64,000 nt of DNA from Rhea pennata (Eukaryota > Chordata > Aves > Rheiformes > Rheidae). The stretch lies in the NCBI RefSeq assembly GCF_028389875.1, contig NC_084682.1, positions 2,862,001 to 2,926,000 of the forward strand, written 5' to 3'. Shown here one piece after another: positions 1 through 14,400 of this stretch (position 1 is the first letter of the stretch; each line of letters begins with the position of its first letter). The position numbers were made by a program, and so were the translations under genes. The notes beneath the pieces are model-generated. The model had not been told where the DNA came from. It searched no databases and saw nothing but the letters and a program-made list of their open reading frames with translations.

Positions 1-3000
1 TGCTTCTCGTTAAAGAGAGAACTGTAGTCATCTAATATCTGGCAGTGATAAAGCAATAAATAAGTTTGAGGCTACAGGTAAACAGCTGTCTCTTCCATTT
101 TGAGAGAAACGGGACAACCAGCCATACAGCTTTTGGTTTCACTTTATGGGGAAATAAAGTCTTCCTGGCCTTAAAAGCAAACAAATGATACTTCCAACAA
201 AGAGGAAACCTATAGTTAAAACAAAAACAAAACAAAACCTATATTGCTAGCATGAGACACACAAGATTAATTGGGAATATTAAAATAACAACTACAGGTT
301 TTGGAAGCCAGGCTGCAATGGGTGTTCTCACTCCCGTAACTCCAACTCCTCAACACTACCCAGGCAAGTTAGCTCCATTTCCAGGACTGCCGTTCCCACA
401 GGCTCGGCCTGCGCTGAGACATGACATTGGCTAAGGACAAACCTAGCAGAGCCCGTTTCTCTCATGCTAGGTCTCTACAACCCCCCTAAAGAGCAAGTAT
501 TACAATGAAATTTAAAACACAAACACCCTCTCTTGCCCAAAATAAATCACACAACCAAAACAGAGCCCCACACTACAGTTCTCTCTCTTCATGGACAGAA
601 AGGGGAAAATCAAATTGTATGTGACAAGTATTAGTCATGCTGCATCGTGCACCATCAGAACGCATCAGTGCCTGCCGACGAGCACCTACAGGAGCCTGCA
701 CAGAAGAAAAGGCTGCTAGATATTCCTGCGTAACATTTGCAGTCTAGTCTGCTTCCAAAAAGGCTGGTAGAAGCAGGGACAAATCAGCCCATTATATAAC
801 GGTTGACAAATGCCTTTTGTTATGCAAGACAAGTGGGAGAAAATAAGCATCTTTGCCCTTTGCAGGAAGGGAACAGCAGTCAGCTCCCTGCTAAATCATA
901 AACAACCGGCTGCAGATCGGAGCAGCACCGCGAAACAGAAATAGGCTGTTTGGAAACACCTCTCTGCAAAACAGAAATAGGCTGTTTGAAAACACCTCGT
1001 TATTTAGATAAGCGAGCATAAAAATATAGAATCACTGTGTATCTTGCAATTGAGGTTGCCAGCATGCTAATTCGATAACTTAAAAAAGGGGGGGGGGGGG
1101 CTTGCAGAATAGCCAGCGAGTTAGTTAGCTGTACTCACCAGTCATAAGATCAAAAATCTGCATTCCCTTCCCTAGCATTTGAGCTTTTCAGCCTTTTTGT
1201 TCTAAAAAGAATTTAAACAGTGGGTCTCATCCTCTAGTTCTAGGATTCAGTACTGGAAATATCAGGAAAGATCTAACTCTAGTGGTAGAATTGGAACAGA
1301 GTAACATTTTTCTTTGAGCTGTGCTTACTTTCAGACAACACAAAAAGCTCCTTTGAAGTAGAAATTAGCTGCATGCCTCAGCCCCCCAAAAATTATTTCT
1401 TTGCTTTTTAAGACCTGCAAACCCAGGTTTTTTTATTATTATTATTTTATTTTTAGAGAAATGTCAAACTTCATGACTGCTGGCAACATGAAAACAATCC
1501 CTCCTCCCCCCCGAAATGAGATTCTATAGAGGGACTCTGATAACATCACAAGGTGGTTAGAGTACTTTTGCCACGGCCAAGTGCCTGGCCATGCTGTGCT
1601 GCCCCATCCTGGTGGGACATTGCAGCTCTGCTCCCAGCTCCAACTGGGCAGCAGCAGGTGCCTCCAGCACAGACACCACCATAAACCGACAGTGACATCC
1701 AGTGGCAACCCACAGGGGCTGAACACGCACGGGATTCCCCCACGAGCTGGGGGTGAACACCAGGGTCTTTTTAGGCACGCTTGAGCCCAAACTCAAAATA
1801 CACAGCAAAATGGCAGCATCACAGCTGCTGCTGACCACCAAAACATCTGGAAAATGGTAACATTTCCCTACAACAGGAACACCGTGAAGGATTCTGGGTT
1901 TAATCTTCGGCTGGTGGATTTTGGGTGGCTGCATACCTGGGGCAAGACAGGGATTGCACGGAGAGCCCCGGCACGGGAGAGCACAGGTGCCGCCCTGGCC
2001 ACAGCTGAACAGCGGGTGCGAGGGGCAAGCACCTGAGAAGATGCTGTTGCAATGTCTCATCCCATTGCCGTTGCTGCCCAGTGGGGCCAGGGTTGAGCAA
2101 GAGTTATTTCGCAAGAGTCAATTAGGGCATGGTATCTGCTCACGTGAATGCCTTTTAAAAAGTGTCATCTGTTCTTTTCCTTAAGCGATTATACTGTCAT
2201 TCAGAAAACCCAGATTCAGCTCCAGTACCTGAAGAAAAGCTGAGGAAGCTTTACGATGTGTGGGGACTCCATAGGGGTGCGAACGACGCGCAGGGACACC
2301 CTGCTCAAGGAGACAGCCGCCACAAACGCTCCTGCAAAGCAGTGCCCAGCAGCAGGACCGATGCCTGAAAGGTAGCGTGGCTGGCGGGTGCTGGTGCTGG
2401 CCTGGGGAACCATCTCCCTAACTAGCCAAGCGTACCCATCACCACTTAGCATCTTTGCAAAATAACGGAGAGGTGAAGATGGACAGCAGCAGAGCTGAAG
2501 AAGTCGGGCAGGTTGGACTGCCATCTCAGAGCAGACATAGAAACAGAGAAACAGATAAACTGCCATAGGAAAGGCTACGATACCAGAAGGTGGTAGGGAG
2601 GAGGATGGGAAAGGCACACCTGCCTCTGCCCACTGCCAGTTGACATTAATTAGCATGTTTTTACATACCAGTGTGGACGCTCAAAACATATTTGTGGTTT
2701 GTGGGCCCACCTCAGTGCAAGCAGCACACACTGATGCTCTGCAGCAAAAATGCAGACCAACCTGTAGTGGGCGGATTAGCTAAGAGGAGTCACTGGCAAC
2801 CTGTTTACTCTGGTGTACGCACACCCTGGAGGAGGAATGGAAAAGGGACGCTAGGAGTGCCAGCGAAGAGCTCAGCTCTGCCGCAAGCAGGTGCCCCAGC
2901 CGGCCAGTGACGGGGCTTGTCCCACATATGCCTATTTTCGAGCTGGTAAAATGCAATCACATGTCCTGTGGGAGTTCTCACAAACCATCCTGCTTTCCCT

Positions 3001-5384
3001 CTCTTTTCTCCGAGTTCTCTGTTTATCTATCTCTCTCTCTCTTAAAAAAAAAAAACACAGCATGATCTAGAAAACTTGGTACGGAGTTTTCCCTTTTTCC
3101 CTGCCAGCTCCTTGACTTCAGACAAGCCTCTGCTGCTTATTGCTCTCTATAAAAATAGAGAAAATGCCACCTACCAAGCCAGCAGAGATGACACTAAATT
3201 CTTATGTGGGCAAATGCAGTGAAGACTAAAAGTGCACGAAATGCTAAAAATCACTGCAGTTGAAGTGTAACAAATGGAAACCGAGGATTTGGGATTACTC
3301 TCTTCTTGAGTGCCTGCATCCCCGGGCATCACGAGCTGCATGGTGTTCCCAAACATTTCTAACAACGAGGTATTTGTGCAATTGAACCATATGCAGCATC
3401 CACTCAGTAAAGAGCCCAAAGGACAGCTACGGGTATAACAGTGTTAGCTTCCTTAGGATGTACTGCTGCTCAGGCCTCAGAGGAGTTATTCCTGCTATTT
3501 ACTTTGTTTTTTTGTTTTTGTTTTGTTTTTTAAAGAGTTCTGACAGACACCTTCGGAGGTCAACAGAGAGTCAGAAATCGATACATGCAGTACCATCACC
3601 CAGCAGCCTGGACAAAACACACAGTGAAAGCAGTCCTCACCATTTCCCCAAACCGCAAAAATACTAAAATACTTGCAGTGGCATAGCAACCAGCTTCACC
3701 CAAGCAAAATGAAAGTGTGCGATTTAAAACTGCATGATCCTATTTATAATTACTCTGGAGTTTCCTAACAGCGGTGCACCAGCATCAAGACCTGTTTGAG
3801 GACATCTAGCTGTCAGATCTACCTTTACTACATCTTTCTTTTTGAATAAAACCAAATAACTCAGGAGCAGTTTTTGTGATGAAACAGACAGCGTATATGT
3901 TCCTGTGGAAGTGACCCTTTTCCAGCCAGGGCAGGGTCCCTTCCCTTTCAGCGCTACTCAAACGCACCCGGACACACAGATGCCCACAGGCTCGACAGCC
4001 GCAGGGGAGACCAAAAGAGGGGGTGACCCCTCTGAGCACCTTGTGGTGTGAGAACAAAAAACAAAAAAAAAAAAACAAAAAAAACCAAAACAAAACAAAA
4101 AACAAAAGGTTTTTATAACGCCTGCACATACGCTCGTTATTTCTAACTGTTCTGGACAAATAACGGCCATGAGCCAACAGAAATGTCAGCGTTCGGTGTT
4201 GCTGGCAAGCAACGCGGCTGCTGCCCGTTGATCCAAACTGGGCTGCCTGCGTCTCACTGCTCCGGGAAGAGACTCATCCACGAACCAGCGCTTAAGGAGA
4301 GTAATAATTAGAAAAGAAAATAGTAACAAACTGACTGGCTTGTGTTTCAGGGTGGGCTGGACTTGTCAGGCAGAATCTAGGTTTTAGGAAAACATCAAAA
4401 ATGGCAACAGTCCATTGTGGAAGTTTTCAGGTTCATAAGTAAACAAAATAAAGTAAGATCCTTCCCTCATGCTAAAAATCAGATGGTTTGGTAATGGCTT
4501 CAGTTATTGCTTTTGCATCTGAACAAAACCAGGCCCAGGGCAAGGCCAGTCCTTTCTAGACCCTTTTTGCAGAGCAGCTGCTACCAGTGGTTTTCAGAAT
4601 TTTTCCCAAAAAAAACAGTCTTCAACTGCTGGGAGTATCAGAGGATCCTAAGTGAAAAAAGCAATCACATTTACTACTCAATACGGAGTATCAAAATACA
4701 AAAGATAAGGAGGGTCAGCTATGATGAAAAAACCCAAAGATACACGACCAGAGTTTTATGCAAACCAAATCATTTTGCTCAAGATGGATTAAACAGTCTT
4801 CTGCAAGCTCCTTCCCCCAGTAATGGCAACGATCTAATCAGATGTTACCCAAAAAGTATTTTTGTTCAATACTTCCAAAGTTAACTGGATAAAAGGAAAC
4901 CACGTGCGCAGCAGACCGAGCGTGTAACCTGCTGTCCCTCCCGGGAACGGATCCAAACAGGGGCCGCGCGAGCCGCCCTCCCATCCGGAAGGCTCCTGCT
5001 CCAACGGGTAGCGAAGAGCTGCTGGTTGTCCGAGATGGACTAACTCACTCCAGAAGCGGCGCATGGTTTTTATTGCGCCTCCGGGGACTGAGCGAGGAGC
5101 TCGGCTGTAGCAAGCTCGAGCGCACACTAGAGCCGAATGCATGAGAATAAAGGTAGCGCTGGTAGAAAAGCTCTAAAGCAGCAACCAACGCCAGACTCGC
5201 TGCCGCCTGAGCCCGCTGCACACCAGCTTCAGCATCACAGAATCCACGTTCAAAACAACACAGATACGACAGCCAAATCTGAAACCAGCTGTGTACGAGT
5301 TATGGTAGAGCAAGGATAGGAGGGAGTGAGAAGGCGGGCATTTTCCAAAAGCAAAGTTTTAACTGAATTCAATGCAAATACTTC
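1..5384. other. Intergenic region downstream of APPBP2, no gene recognised
   Basis: All open frames here are short, lack splice context and match no family I recognise. Contents I can see: a poly-G run at 1088-1100, a 30-bp duplication (933-997), a CT/poly-A tract near 3028-3057, T/G-rich sequence at 3503-3534, an A-rich (AAAC-like) tract at 4058-4106, and otherwise unique sequence. In mammals the next genes beyond APPBP2 are C17orf64 and USP32; I see no exon of either. Confidence 0.6.
933..997. repeat. Two-copy direct repeat, 30 bp at a 35-bp period
   Basis: Copies at 933-962 and 968-997 begin AAACAGAAATAGGCTGTTTG and differ at one base (GG versus GA after TTT). The copies are separated by five bases. 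Likely a local duplication. Confidence 0.9.
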
Positions 5385-5403
5385 AAAATGCAGGAACACT
5401 ATA

Positions 5404-5409
5404 TTTATT
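5404..5409 (-). terminator. APPBP2: Candidate distal APPBP2 polyadenylation signal AATAAA
   Basis: The plus strand reads tttatt, giving CCTAATAAATATAG on the minus strand, followed by TGTTCCTG as a possible downstream GU element. It sits where base composition changes from AT-rich UTR-like to mixed intergenic sequence. Confidence 0.45.
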
Positions 5410-8400
5410 AGGTCAATATTTCATTTTAGCAATACAGTTACAGAATATCACAATGCTGGTTACAAACATAGTATGGTTTGATGGTTACAAATAATGTCGG
5501 GCACTGCAGTCTGTGAGAAGTAGGATATGAAACGTTAGTCTTGACACAAGTAGGGTGGTCTTCAAAGTCTAGTAATGATCAAGGTACTTTCATATAAATG
5601 ACTGTGGCACTACAGGTAGAGATTCTGGTTTAGAGGTGTTTTTGTATAAGTAGTTTGATTTATACAGTTCAAGCAACATCTTTTTTAGAATGCTATTAAA
5701 TTAAAATCCCCTGTAGTTCAATAAAGTATAAAAATAGTACTGAGCCTGGTAATATTCAATAAAATGTAGGAGTTCATTCACATCATTAAGTAGTAAAGAA
5801 ATTGTCAAGTTGTAGTTACCATGGCAACATTGCTTCCCATAAAGGAATATACATAAAAGAAAAGTTACACACATTGTACCTGCGACAATTATTTAGTGAT
5901 CCAACACTGAACTTGTGCACCACAAACCAAGTTTCTAAATATCTCTATATATTTTTATAGTATATATCTTTTTCATCTTAAATTTTATTTCTGGAAAAAA
6001 AAAATGTGCACTTCAACAAACCCACTAAGGCCACTCATGCTATAGATACCTAGGATTGCAATGAAATATTGTTAAACAAGACCCTAGAGCACGCACCTTA
6101 TATCACTGAAGGGAAACCTGTTTCACTGCCTAAAACATTCCTGAGATTTACAGACAAAAGCATTACCAGTGCTGTCAGTTTTTCCATACGTGGTTTATTT
6201 CTAAGTGAAGGAAATTTCTTCCCTGCTTCTCACAATCCTCAAAAGGCCAAGAAATAAAACATGCAACAGGCCATTTGTCAAACATGAAAACACTCACAAT
6301 GAATACTCAGATTTGCAAACAACATTTGGCTAGTAATTTTCTTCTTATAAAAACACAGGGAGGAGAAAAGGGGGGAAAGCTTTGGATACACTTTTTGCAC
6401 AGGCAACAGATTTTTTGCCTAGAAACTGGTAACAGCAAGGCCTCCTCCATCCTATCTGCTGCTAGCCTGTGAAGTCAAATCTCATCTTTATCAATTAAGT
6501 AAAGTTTTTGTCAATAGCTTCATTCATGTTTTAGGCACGATGCATTTTCCTTTTTTTGTACTCTACCAATCTGTATGACTATAAAAAGGAAATTAAGTTA
6601 AATGTGCATTCTCTGTACCACAAGAAGCAGCGCAATGGCACCTTTAGCAAATTTTAGACTGCAGCACATTTAAAGAAAATCTTCATTTTTTAAAATTAAG
6701 AACATTTTCCTAATAAGTTAGAATTCAACAACAACAACAAAAAAAAACCCTTCAAAATTATTTAACAAAAACCCTGTGTGCAAAACCAAGAAAAGTCTTA
6801 AAACAACAGGTATCTATACAAAGTAAAGAGTGCACATAAAGACTACGAAACAGAAGCAGACACTTGATGGTCATAACGAATATCATGCCATAAAAACAAC
6901 TGCTTGGAGCCAAATAGTCACTAGTTGTTGTACTTCAAGTAACTGAGGGATATACTTATTTTGAAACACTTTTCTGCAACTTTTCCCTTTCTCTTTTGTC
7001 AGTTCTTAAACACTGCATGTACTTCCCCCTTTCCATAAACTCTAGTTGGAAGGAAAAAACAAAATAAAACCAAAGAACACAGACTAGCCTGAGTCCTAAG
7101 AATAGTGGAAAAATTCTATCACCTTCTCCCCTTTCTTTATAAAATGGAAGTGTTTGCATTAAAACCAGACATGAAAATAATCCAAACCACCTTATATTAA
7201 AAATAAAATAATAAGGGTTTAAACAATTATTAAAATATTCTCCAAGAGTGATACCTGTCCTCAACAGTCGTGAAGACTTACTGTAGGGTGATCAAATTAC
7301 TTACCTTCAAGAGATAAAATTCTGAAGATGCATTTCACTGGATTCTCACCCTCAGGTCTCCCTTTTAATGCCAGCACCACATAGCACCTCCTAAGATACT
7401 GGTAGGTGCATTGTGCATATACAAAATGCCAATAATCAACTTTAGTGTTTCATAGTTGGCTGCTTGAGTCACAGGAGGCATCAGTTCTCCCAACACGCAA
7501 GGCTGCCCATATAGCCCCTTCCCCAATGCTTGCATTCAAACAGGCATGAAAGACTTGTTTTGGGGGTAAGATAGGAAGAAAATTCCTCAGTTCTAACACT
7601 GGGAGGAGGAAGGTGCCAGGTTTGTGCTCTAAGTTCTGCACTGAAGAGCCACACGGTGTGGATTTACCAGTAGGAGGAAGGCACGGGAGAACACACGCTC
7701 TGCTCTTTCAGCTCTGCCTGGTAGAGAAGTCACGAAATATTATTGAAGTAATTTTTACAAATCACCTGCAAATTTACTGCAATCATCTGGGAGCTGTCCA
7801 CATCTTTATGGAGGAACATACCTTACTCTGGCGATACGGCCCTGAAAGTACGTTTACTTTAGTTCGTAGTTACCCATCTGCACTAGACTCCTACTTTCTC
7901 AAAGATACCGAACAAGCTGTACCAGCAGAGACAACAACAGAGTAGGGTAATGACTGAAAGCACAGCATTTCAAACAGGGCCCACGTGCCAACACAGAAGG
8001 CTAATTTCTTCTGAGAACTTAATTTAAAACACAGATTTGAAAACCAAAGAAAAATGACAGTTAATAATATTACATCAAGAGTGCATCTGCAGCAGGGATA
8101 GCATTAAGTCAAGGTTGCACACTACACCATGCAGAGCAGGCAACAAGGCATCTTGTAGGCAGCTATGAAGTTGTTCTGCAACCTCCCAAGCTTTGAAAGC
8201 TTTAGCAATTAACCACAGCTGTCTTTCACCAAAATTAACATGCTGAGGCATGACTGGAGTTGCAAAGGTGCTACAATGAGAAGTTCAACCCAACAGTCAT
8301 GTCAAAACTTTGTTTAGTCATGTGAAAGGCATGCAAGTAGTCCTACAAGGATCACTGCAAATACTCGCCAAAGTCATGTTTTTTGGCCAAAGCCCATTAT

Positions 8401-10820
8401 CAAAGAGAGTTCAGTGATTTTTAGGACCTTAATTCCTTCCAGAGAAGCCCTAAATACAAAGTACATAATAAGCTGATGAAGCAGCTTTAAGCAAGAAAGA
8501 AAAGTACATCCAGCCAGCAGGTTTAATAAGGCAGGAAAAAAAAAAAAAAGAACCTAACCAATTAATTTAACTGATGTGCTTGGTTATCAAACAGAAGCAT
8601 AACACCTCCCTAACCTGCCTTGCATCAGAAGCTCTCCTGTTGGCCATAAATTGAAGGCAACTAATGAAACACAGACACAAACCATAGAGAGTTAAAGGTT
8701 GGGAGGGGAAGGTTCATGTAGAGCATTTTTACTAGTATCACTTAACTAACGTGCCCTGCTCCAAATGAAACTTTGGGAGCTCTGAGGTTCCTTTGCCAAA
8801 AACTAGTAGCAGAGACCTAAGACTGGAAACCCCAAGCAAATGGTATCTTCAGACAACATAAATCCATGTACCCAATTTGAGGCTTTTAAACGCTTCCGCA
8901 ATACAGAAGTTATACGACTTGTCCAGGACAATCTTAAAGCTCCCCCAGCTCAAGTTCTGATACTAGTATCACCCATTTAATTTGAGTTTAAACAATTGTA
9001 ATAGGAATTAAGAATTCAGAAATTTTATAACTCATGAGCACCCTGCTGTATGAACATTGAGGGCTAAATACATTTTGCATGGTAGTAAGCCAAATACATT
9101 TGCAATATCTAAAGCACTTACAAAAGCAACAAAGTTGCTATGAAGAAATTAGAATTTAAATCCATGCATAATTTTAAGGTGATTTTAACTGAACAGCCTT
9201 TTAGGATATACTGCAGCCTAAGTGTTAATACCACAGGGTTTTTCTTATGCAACTACTTCCTTTCGCTTCATTTAAAATATTCTGAGTATGCAATCATTAA
9301 AGCTGCATTCACTAATTACATAACTAGAGTTTAAAAGTTGGTACTATTCAGCCTCTCCCCCCAAAAAGATACTTGAAGGCACTAGTATACAAACTATTTG
9401 CCTACAACACTTCAGTTCTTTAGAGAGTCAGTAAACTCAAGGTAGTGTCTGAAATTTCTGTTTCTTCTCTGCACTCTCCTGAAGACCTTCAGGCAGGTTT
9501 TCCTGCCCCAAATTTTATGAACAAATAAAAAACAAATCCCAAACAAAACATCCAGTCCAAGTCCTGTAGGAACCTTCCTTGCTGAGCCTCAACTTGGACT
9601 GAACTTTCACAACCAAGTTATAAACCCCTGAAAATAGGGGAGGAAGGGAGAAAACCCAAAACTGACAGAATCCTAACTATAGAAGCACTGTTTGTGCCAC
9701 TATAATAAGAACTGAGGTAACAGTAGTGAGTTGTTTCTAGTTTGCTATGTTACGCAGACTTTCAAATAGAGTATTACCTCAACATTAAAAAAACCCAAAC
9801 CAAAAAACCACACAACAAAGCAGCCCCCCCCCGCAAAACAGAAGAAAAACTAAGACAAGCTAGTAAGATAGGCATTATTAAAGGATCTTTATAGCTGACT
9901 TCTGCTCTTTAAATTAATATAAAGGAATCAGTTTCTTGTTGTACTATTGTTTAATGTAGAAACGAAGCATCACAAAAAAGACCTGTTGTGCTTTTTGGCA
10001 TTTTCCACTGACCCCTGCAAACTGTACAATAAGTTGTGTTCTCCAGAAACATAAAATTGAACTGGATTTTAATACAAAACTATTAGCTGGTATAAACAAG
10101 TTACTGCCTCAATTATTAGAGTAAGCCCATTCAAAAAGGAAAATAAGATGGCTGCAGCAAATATTTAAGCATTTCTAGTTTTCACTTGTGGCATTGACAT
10201 TAATATCTGTACAAGCTTACTAGTTAAAGACATGCCATCGCAACTGCTAAAGAACGTTCACTTCCTAGTTTTGTATCTATTACATGAATATAATTTTGCA
10301 CTGATCATACATCTAAATGAAATAATTCTACCGTAAAAGTGAATGCAGGGGCAGAAATATTAAATTAAAGCCACTGGTCCAAAACTTTTTCTAGTAGGCT
10401 GGTCCACTTTTGATTTTCCTGGTCCTGTTATGAAGATTAGCACTCTTGCTTGGTACCAAAGAAAACTAAGATTGCTGGTCTACTGGATCTTCTATCACTT
10501 ACAGATGAACACTGGTCCAGTTCAGGAGATCAGAAACAACATACAGTGATTACTTGCTTAACAACCTATTGTGGTTCACAAAGAGTATGTTGCTTTCCAA
10601 AGTGGTTCTTTGCCACTTTTCTTCATAAGGCAGCAGCCAAGACTAGGGCATTCTCCCTTTTCTTAATGTTTGTGATTAAACTCTGCTAAAATGCATATAG
10701 AGAAAGACTTTTCTTGTATAAATTTCTTACAGTACAGCATTTATTCTATTTGTCAGAAGCAAGCTCTTGATGAAACCTCCAGTTCATAATAAGAATGCAA
10801 CTCTTTCGGACTCAAATAGT

Positions 10821-10826
10821 TTTATT
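10821..10826 (-). terminator. APPBP2: Candidate proximal APPBP2 polyadenylation signal AATAAA
   Basis: An AATAAA hexamer on the minus strand about 330 bases after the stop codon, with a second one at 10745-10740. In an AT-rich UTR the hexamer is common by chance, so this is only a candidate for a short isoform. Confidence 0.3.
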
Positions 10827-11155
10827 TAATGTGTTCTTGCAGATTTTCTGCAAAGTAGCTTCTTTTGAAGGAAGAGAGAAAGAAGGGGTTTTCTGGAATA
10901 CCGAGTTCAAAATCTGAGTCGAACTAAACATGCCATACACATGCTGATAAAAATTTAACACACATCCATCCGTATGGGCACTCTTCAGTAGACTGGACCA
11001 GTGTTTCAATGCAAATTCCAGCCCCCAGAGAACTACATGGTTTAGATTTCACAGTATGACTTTCCCCTGTAATCTGGGGGGGTGGGAGTGGGGGGAGAGG
11101 GGAAAAAAAAGAACAAACAAACAAAAACCTTTAACCGGTTAATTGACCAAGTTCC

Positions 11156-11409
11156 TTAGCTACTCTGTCCATCAACGTTCTGAGACATGAGAAAAGATTG
11201 AACCACTTCTTCAGTGGACTGAGGGCTGGTGCTTACATCCTCCAGAGCATCTGTAACTGAGAACTGCCGATCCCGCAACCGGTTCCAATTGGCCAAAATA
11301 TTGTGGTACTCAAAAACTTTCTCATAATTGCCAATGGAATTGTACAGTTTAATGAGACCTCTGTAATCATATTCAAGTCCACTGTACCCTTCACCAAAAA
11401 GCTTCTTTC
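11156..11409 (-). CDS. APPBP2: APPBP2 exon 13, terminal coding exon (residues 503-586, stop TAA)
   Basis: Encodes GKKLFGEGYSGLEYDYRGLI, then NYEKVFEYHNILANWNRLRD, and a C-terminus reading EEVVQSFLMSQNVDGQSS followed by TAA at 11158-11156. The last TPR-like repeat is followed by a Ser/Thr-rich tail, as in the mammalian protein. Confidence 0.96.
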
Positions 11410-14400
11410 CTAAAGAAATCCAAAAGACAACAAAATTAAGAGGTAATCTGCTCATAACATGGTGCTATTCACATCACTGATAAAATTATATGATAAAAAG
11501 TAAAGTCATCATCTTTTTGTTAGGGCAAATGAAAAACAGGAGCAACATGCAAGTTCTCTGAACGTTGGCATAAATTTCTATCAACCTTTTTCTTGCTATA
11601 TTCGCACAGAATCTACCAGTCATACAAACAAGCCAGTTGTGTCCTAATTTCAGTCCAAGATCAGTTTTAAGCACTGATGTTGGTTTTCAGAGTTTTGCCT
11701 TCCAATTATGTATTTTGTCGTAACAACCAGTATATGCTAACTGTAGGAACTAAGAACACCTTAAAACTGAGCTAAAGCATTTGATTTGCAATGGTAAGTT
11801 CATCGCGAATGACAGATGGGCAAGAAAAAAAAAATTTAACTATGATATACAAAGGCTGACAGACACAACAATCTTCCATTTCTTTTAAAATCTAATTACA
11901 TTCTGAACTTAAGTTCTAAATACAACTCCAAAGCGTAAAGACTAATACTCAAGCTTTTACTTGGTCATTTTTTCCTCAATGTTTTCAAGAGTCACAGTGA
12001 GTGAGTTCTGATGGAGCACTAAAAATAACAGTTCCAAAATTCAAGCCCTAGCAGAACATTCAAGAAAAATAATTACGTTTAGATTGAACCCATATGCAAA
12101 TAAGCATGTTGCAATTCATTAAGTCCTTCATTAAAAGGCTTTAGTTTCCTGTAATGTCACAACAGCAATACAGCATACATTTTAAGAAGTACCTACCAAT
12201 TGCTATGGATCTCAAATAAAGCTTTTCAGCATTTTCATATTGATTCATATCATAGTTATATAGAGAAGCTAGATGTCCCACTGACAGGGCAACTTCATAA
12301 TCTTCTTGACCCAGAAGCTGCTCCTTAATCTGAATTGCTTTGATGTGCATTTCCTCAGCTTCCTACAGGAATCCAATTTATATGAGTCAGTCACAGACAC
12401 CACTCATCATGTCATAAAAAGAAAAAAAGTTAGAAAACTGTAAGACTTAATGTAATTGTACAGCAGCTTAGTAATCCACAGTATTTTATAAAAGACATAA
12501 AACAATAACATAATAGTAAGAAAGCAAAAAAAAAAAAAAACTATCATTTTTTTTCAAATTCTCAAAATTCTTATTTACATTTACAACATATAATCCTACC
12601 TTAAATTTTCTCATGGACTGATACAGTCTTCCAAGGTTGCCATAGTGTTTTGCTGTTTGTACATTAAATTCCCCAAAAGCCTTTTTAGCTAACTGGAGTG
12701 AAGACAGATGCAAGTCATGAGCTTCTTGAAGTAATCTCTGCTCAGTTTCCTTGTTATGACAGTCTATTGCAATCTCCTCCAGGATAAGTGCTGGGTACAG
12801 GAGAGAAGAACCAATATTACTGTGCTCTAAACACAGAGAGATGTTAACTGTAGGCAGCAGAAAGCCATCTACCCAAGACATCTTGGGAGACACCTAATCA
12901 GTTTTTATGTTTACTTCAAACAGTTTTCAGACAGGTATGATCAGACAGCTAATTCCTAACATTCTCATATTCAATATTTTTACCTCCTTTTTCAGGAAGT
13001 TTAAAATTTTCTTTATATTTTTACAGTGTTGACAGAAAACATTGAGGACTACCATGTATTCTAGAGCAAGCTTCATCTGGCAGAAAGAAAGAAGTGTTAC
13101 GCTACCTCTGCTAGGGAACACCACAGCATATCTGAATGACTGATTTCCACTGATAAAATATTAAAACATCTCAGTAATGCAATAAAGAATACTACCTTTA
13201 ACTCTCTTGGAAGATGCCAAGAGAAGATGGTCTTCTGGGAGAATGTGAGTTATAATACCAATAGCACGTTCAGCATGGAATCTGAAAGAGTTTAAGTGTA
13301 CGCATGTTGATTTAAGTTAGCAGCTGACTAGTCAAAATACTAGAAGCAGTAAGCCAGTACAGAAGTACAATAAACAGATGCATTTAAATTCTAACTGGAA
13401 AATCTACATCATTTAAGAACATCTTTTCCCATTTACAGAACTAAATTAGCTGCCAATACCTCAAACAATTGTACTCACAGTGCATTGTCAAATTTTCCAG
13501 AACTGTATTGGTGAACATAAGAAGAATAAGCCAAATCTTCATGAGCTGTGGCTACATGTATGTTTTTACCTCCAAATACTGACTGCCGGATATCAAGAGC
13601 TGTCTGAAAGTGTTAAAAATGAACAATTTTATCAATACAGAGAACAAAACCAAAAAACCCCACCAAAACCCTTCTGAATCCCTCTCAGTATTATAAATGA
13701 AAACAAACAAACTCCACCCTACTGGCTAGTCCATATCTATAGAATATTTACAGGACATAAATGCATAAAAGCCATTTTAGAGTCAGGCAAAAAGAAAAAT
13801 CAAACCCAAAGGATTTTTTAAGCAACAAGCTTTACAGTAATTAAAATCAACTATTAATTATCTGAGTTCGCTGTGAGTCCAAATAGAAACATTTGAGAGA
13901 TTATCAATATCAGATAGTCATTTAGCCTTGCTGCATACCTGGTAGATCGCAACAGATTGGCATATATTGTCTACGTTGAGCAAGTAAAATCCATAGTCTA
14001 ATAGTGTATCAGAATATTTGGGGTGCTTGGCTCCAAAATGCTCCCTGTAGAAACATACTTGCATTACAAATTGAGGAAAGTTACGCTTAACTTTAAAAGG
14101 CATTTTTGGGGGTACTACTCACCGGGCAAGATATACCGCATGTTTTATCAGCTGTTCAGCCTTTTTAAATTCACGTTTTACAACACAAGCCTAAACAAGA
14201 AAATAAAGTATATATGTCTCCACCAGACACTGGCCCAATTGCTAATTACTATTCTTCATTTCAAAATATCATAATGGTTACTAAAGGACTTTTCAGTTAT
14301 TCAAGAAAAAGTTCCCCAGTGACATATTAACAAACTTTTATTTTATTCTGACATAAATGACATTACCTCTTGAGTTAGACTAGGTAAACTACTACCTCTT

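Larger units (their letters stand above)
5385..11155 (-). other. APPBP2: Probable 3' UTR of APPBP2
   Basis: No coding exon is recognisable between the APPBP2 stop codon and about 5385. The stretch is AT-rich with uniform composition. On the minus strand an AATAAA signal (5409-5404) is followed by a TG-rich stretch, so a cleavage site about 15-25 bases further on is plausible. A long UTR is usual for this gene in mammals. Other AATAAA signals at 10826-10821 and 10745-10740 could give much shorter transcripts. The right end is certain (the stop codon); the left end is inference. Confidence 0.5.

Noticed and set aside
1557..2114. 185-codon minus-strand open frame as a possible gene
   Set aside because: It shows no recognisable domain, it overlaps several other frames of similar length, and there is no promoter or splice context. 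Likely chance.
4058..4106. A-rich AAAC-like tract as a possible retroposon tail
   Set aside because: No element body is recognisable on either side; treated as low-complexity sequence.
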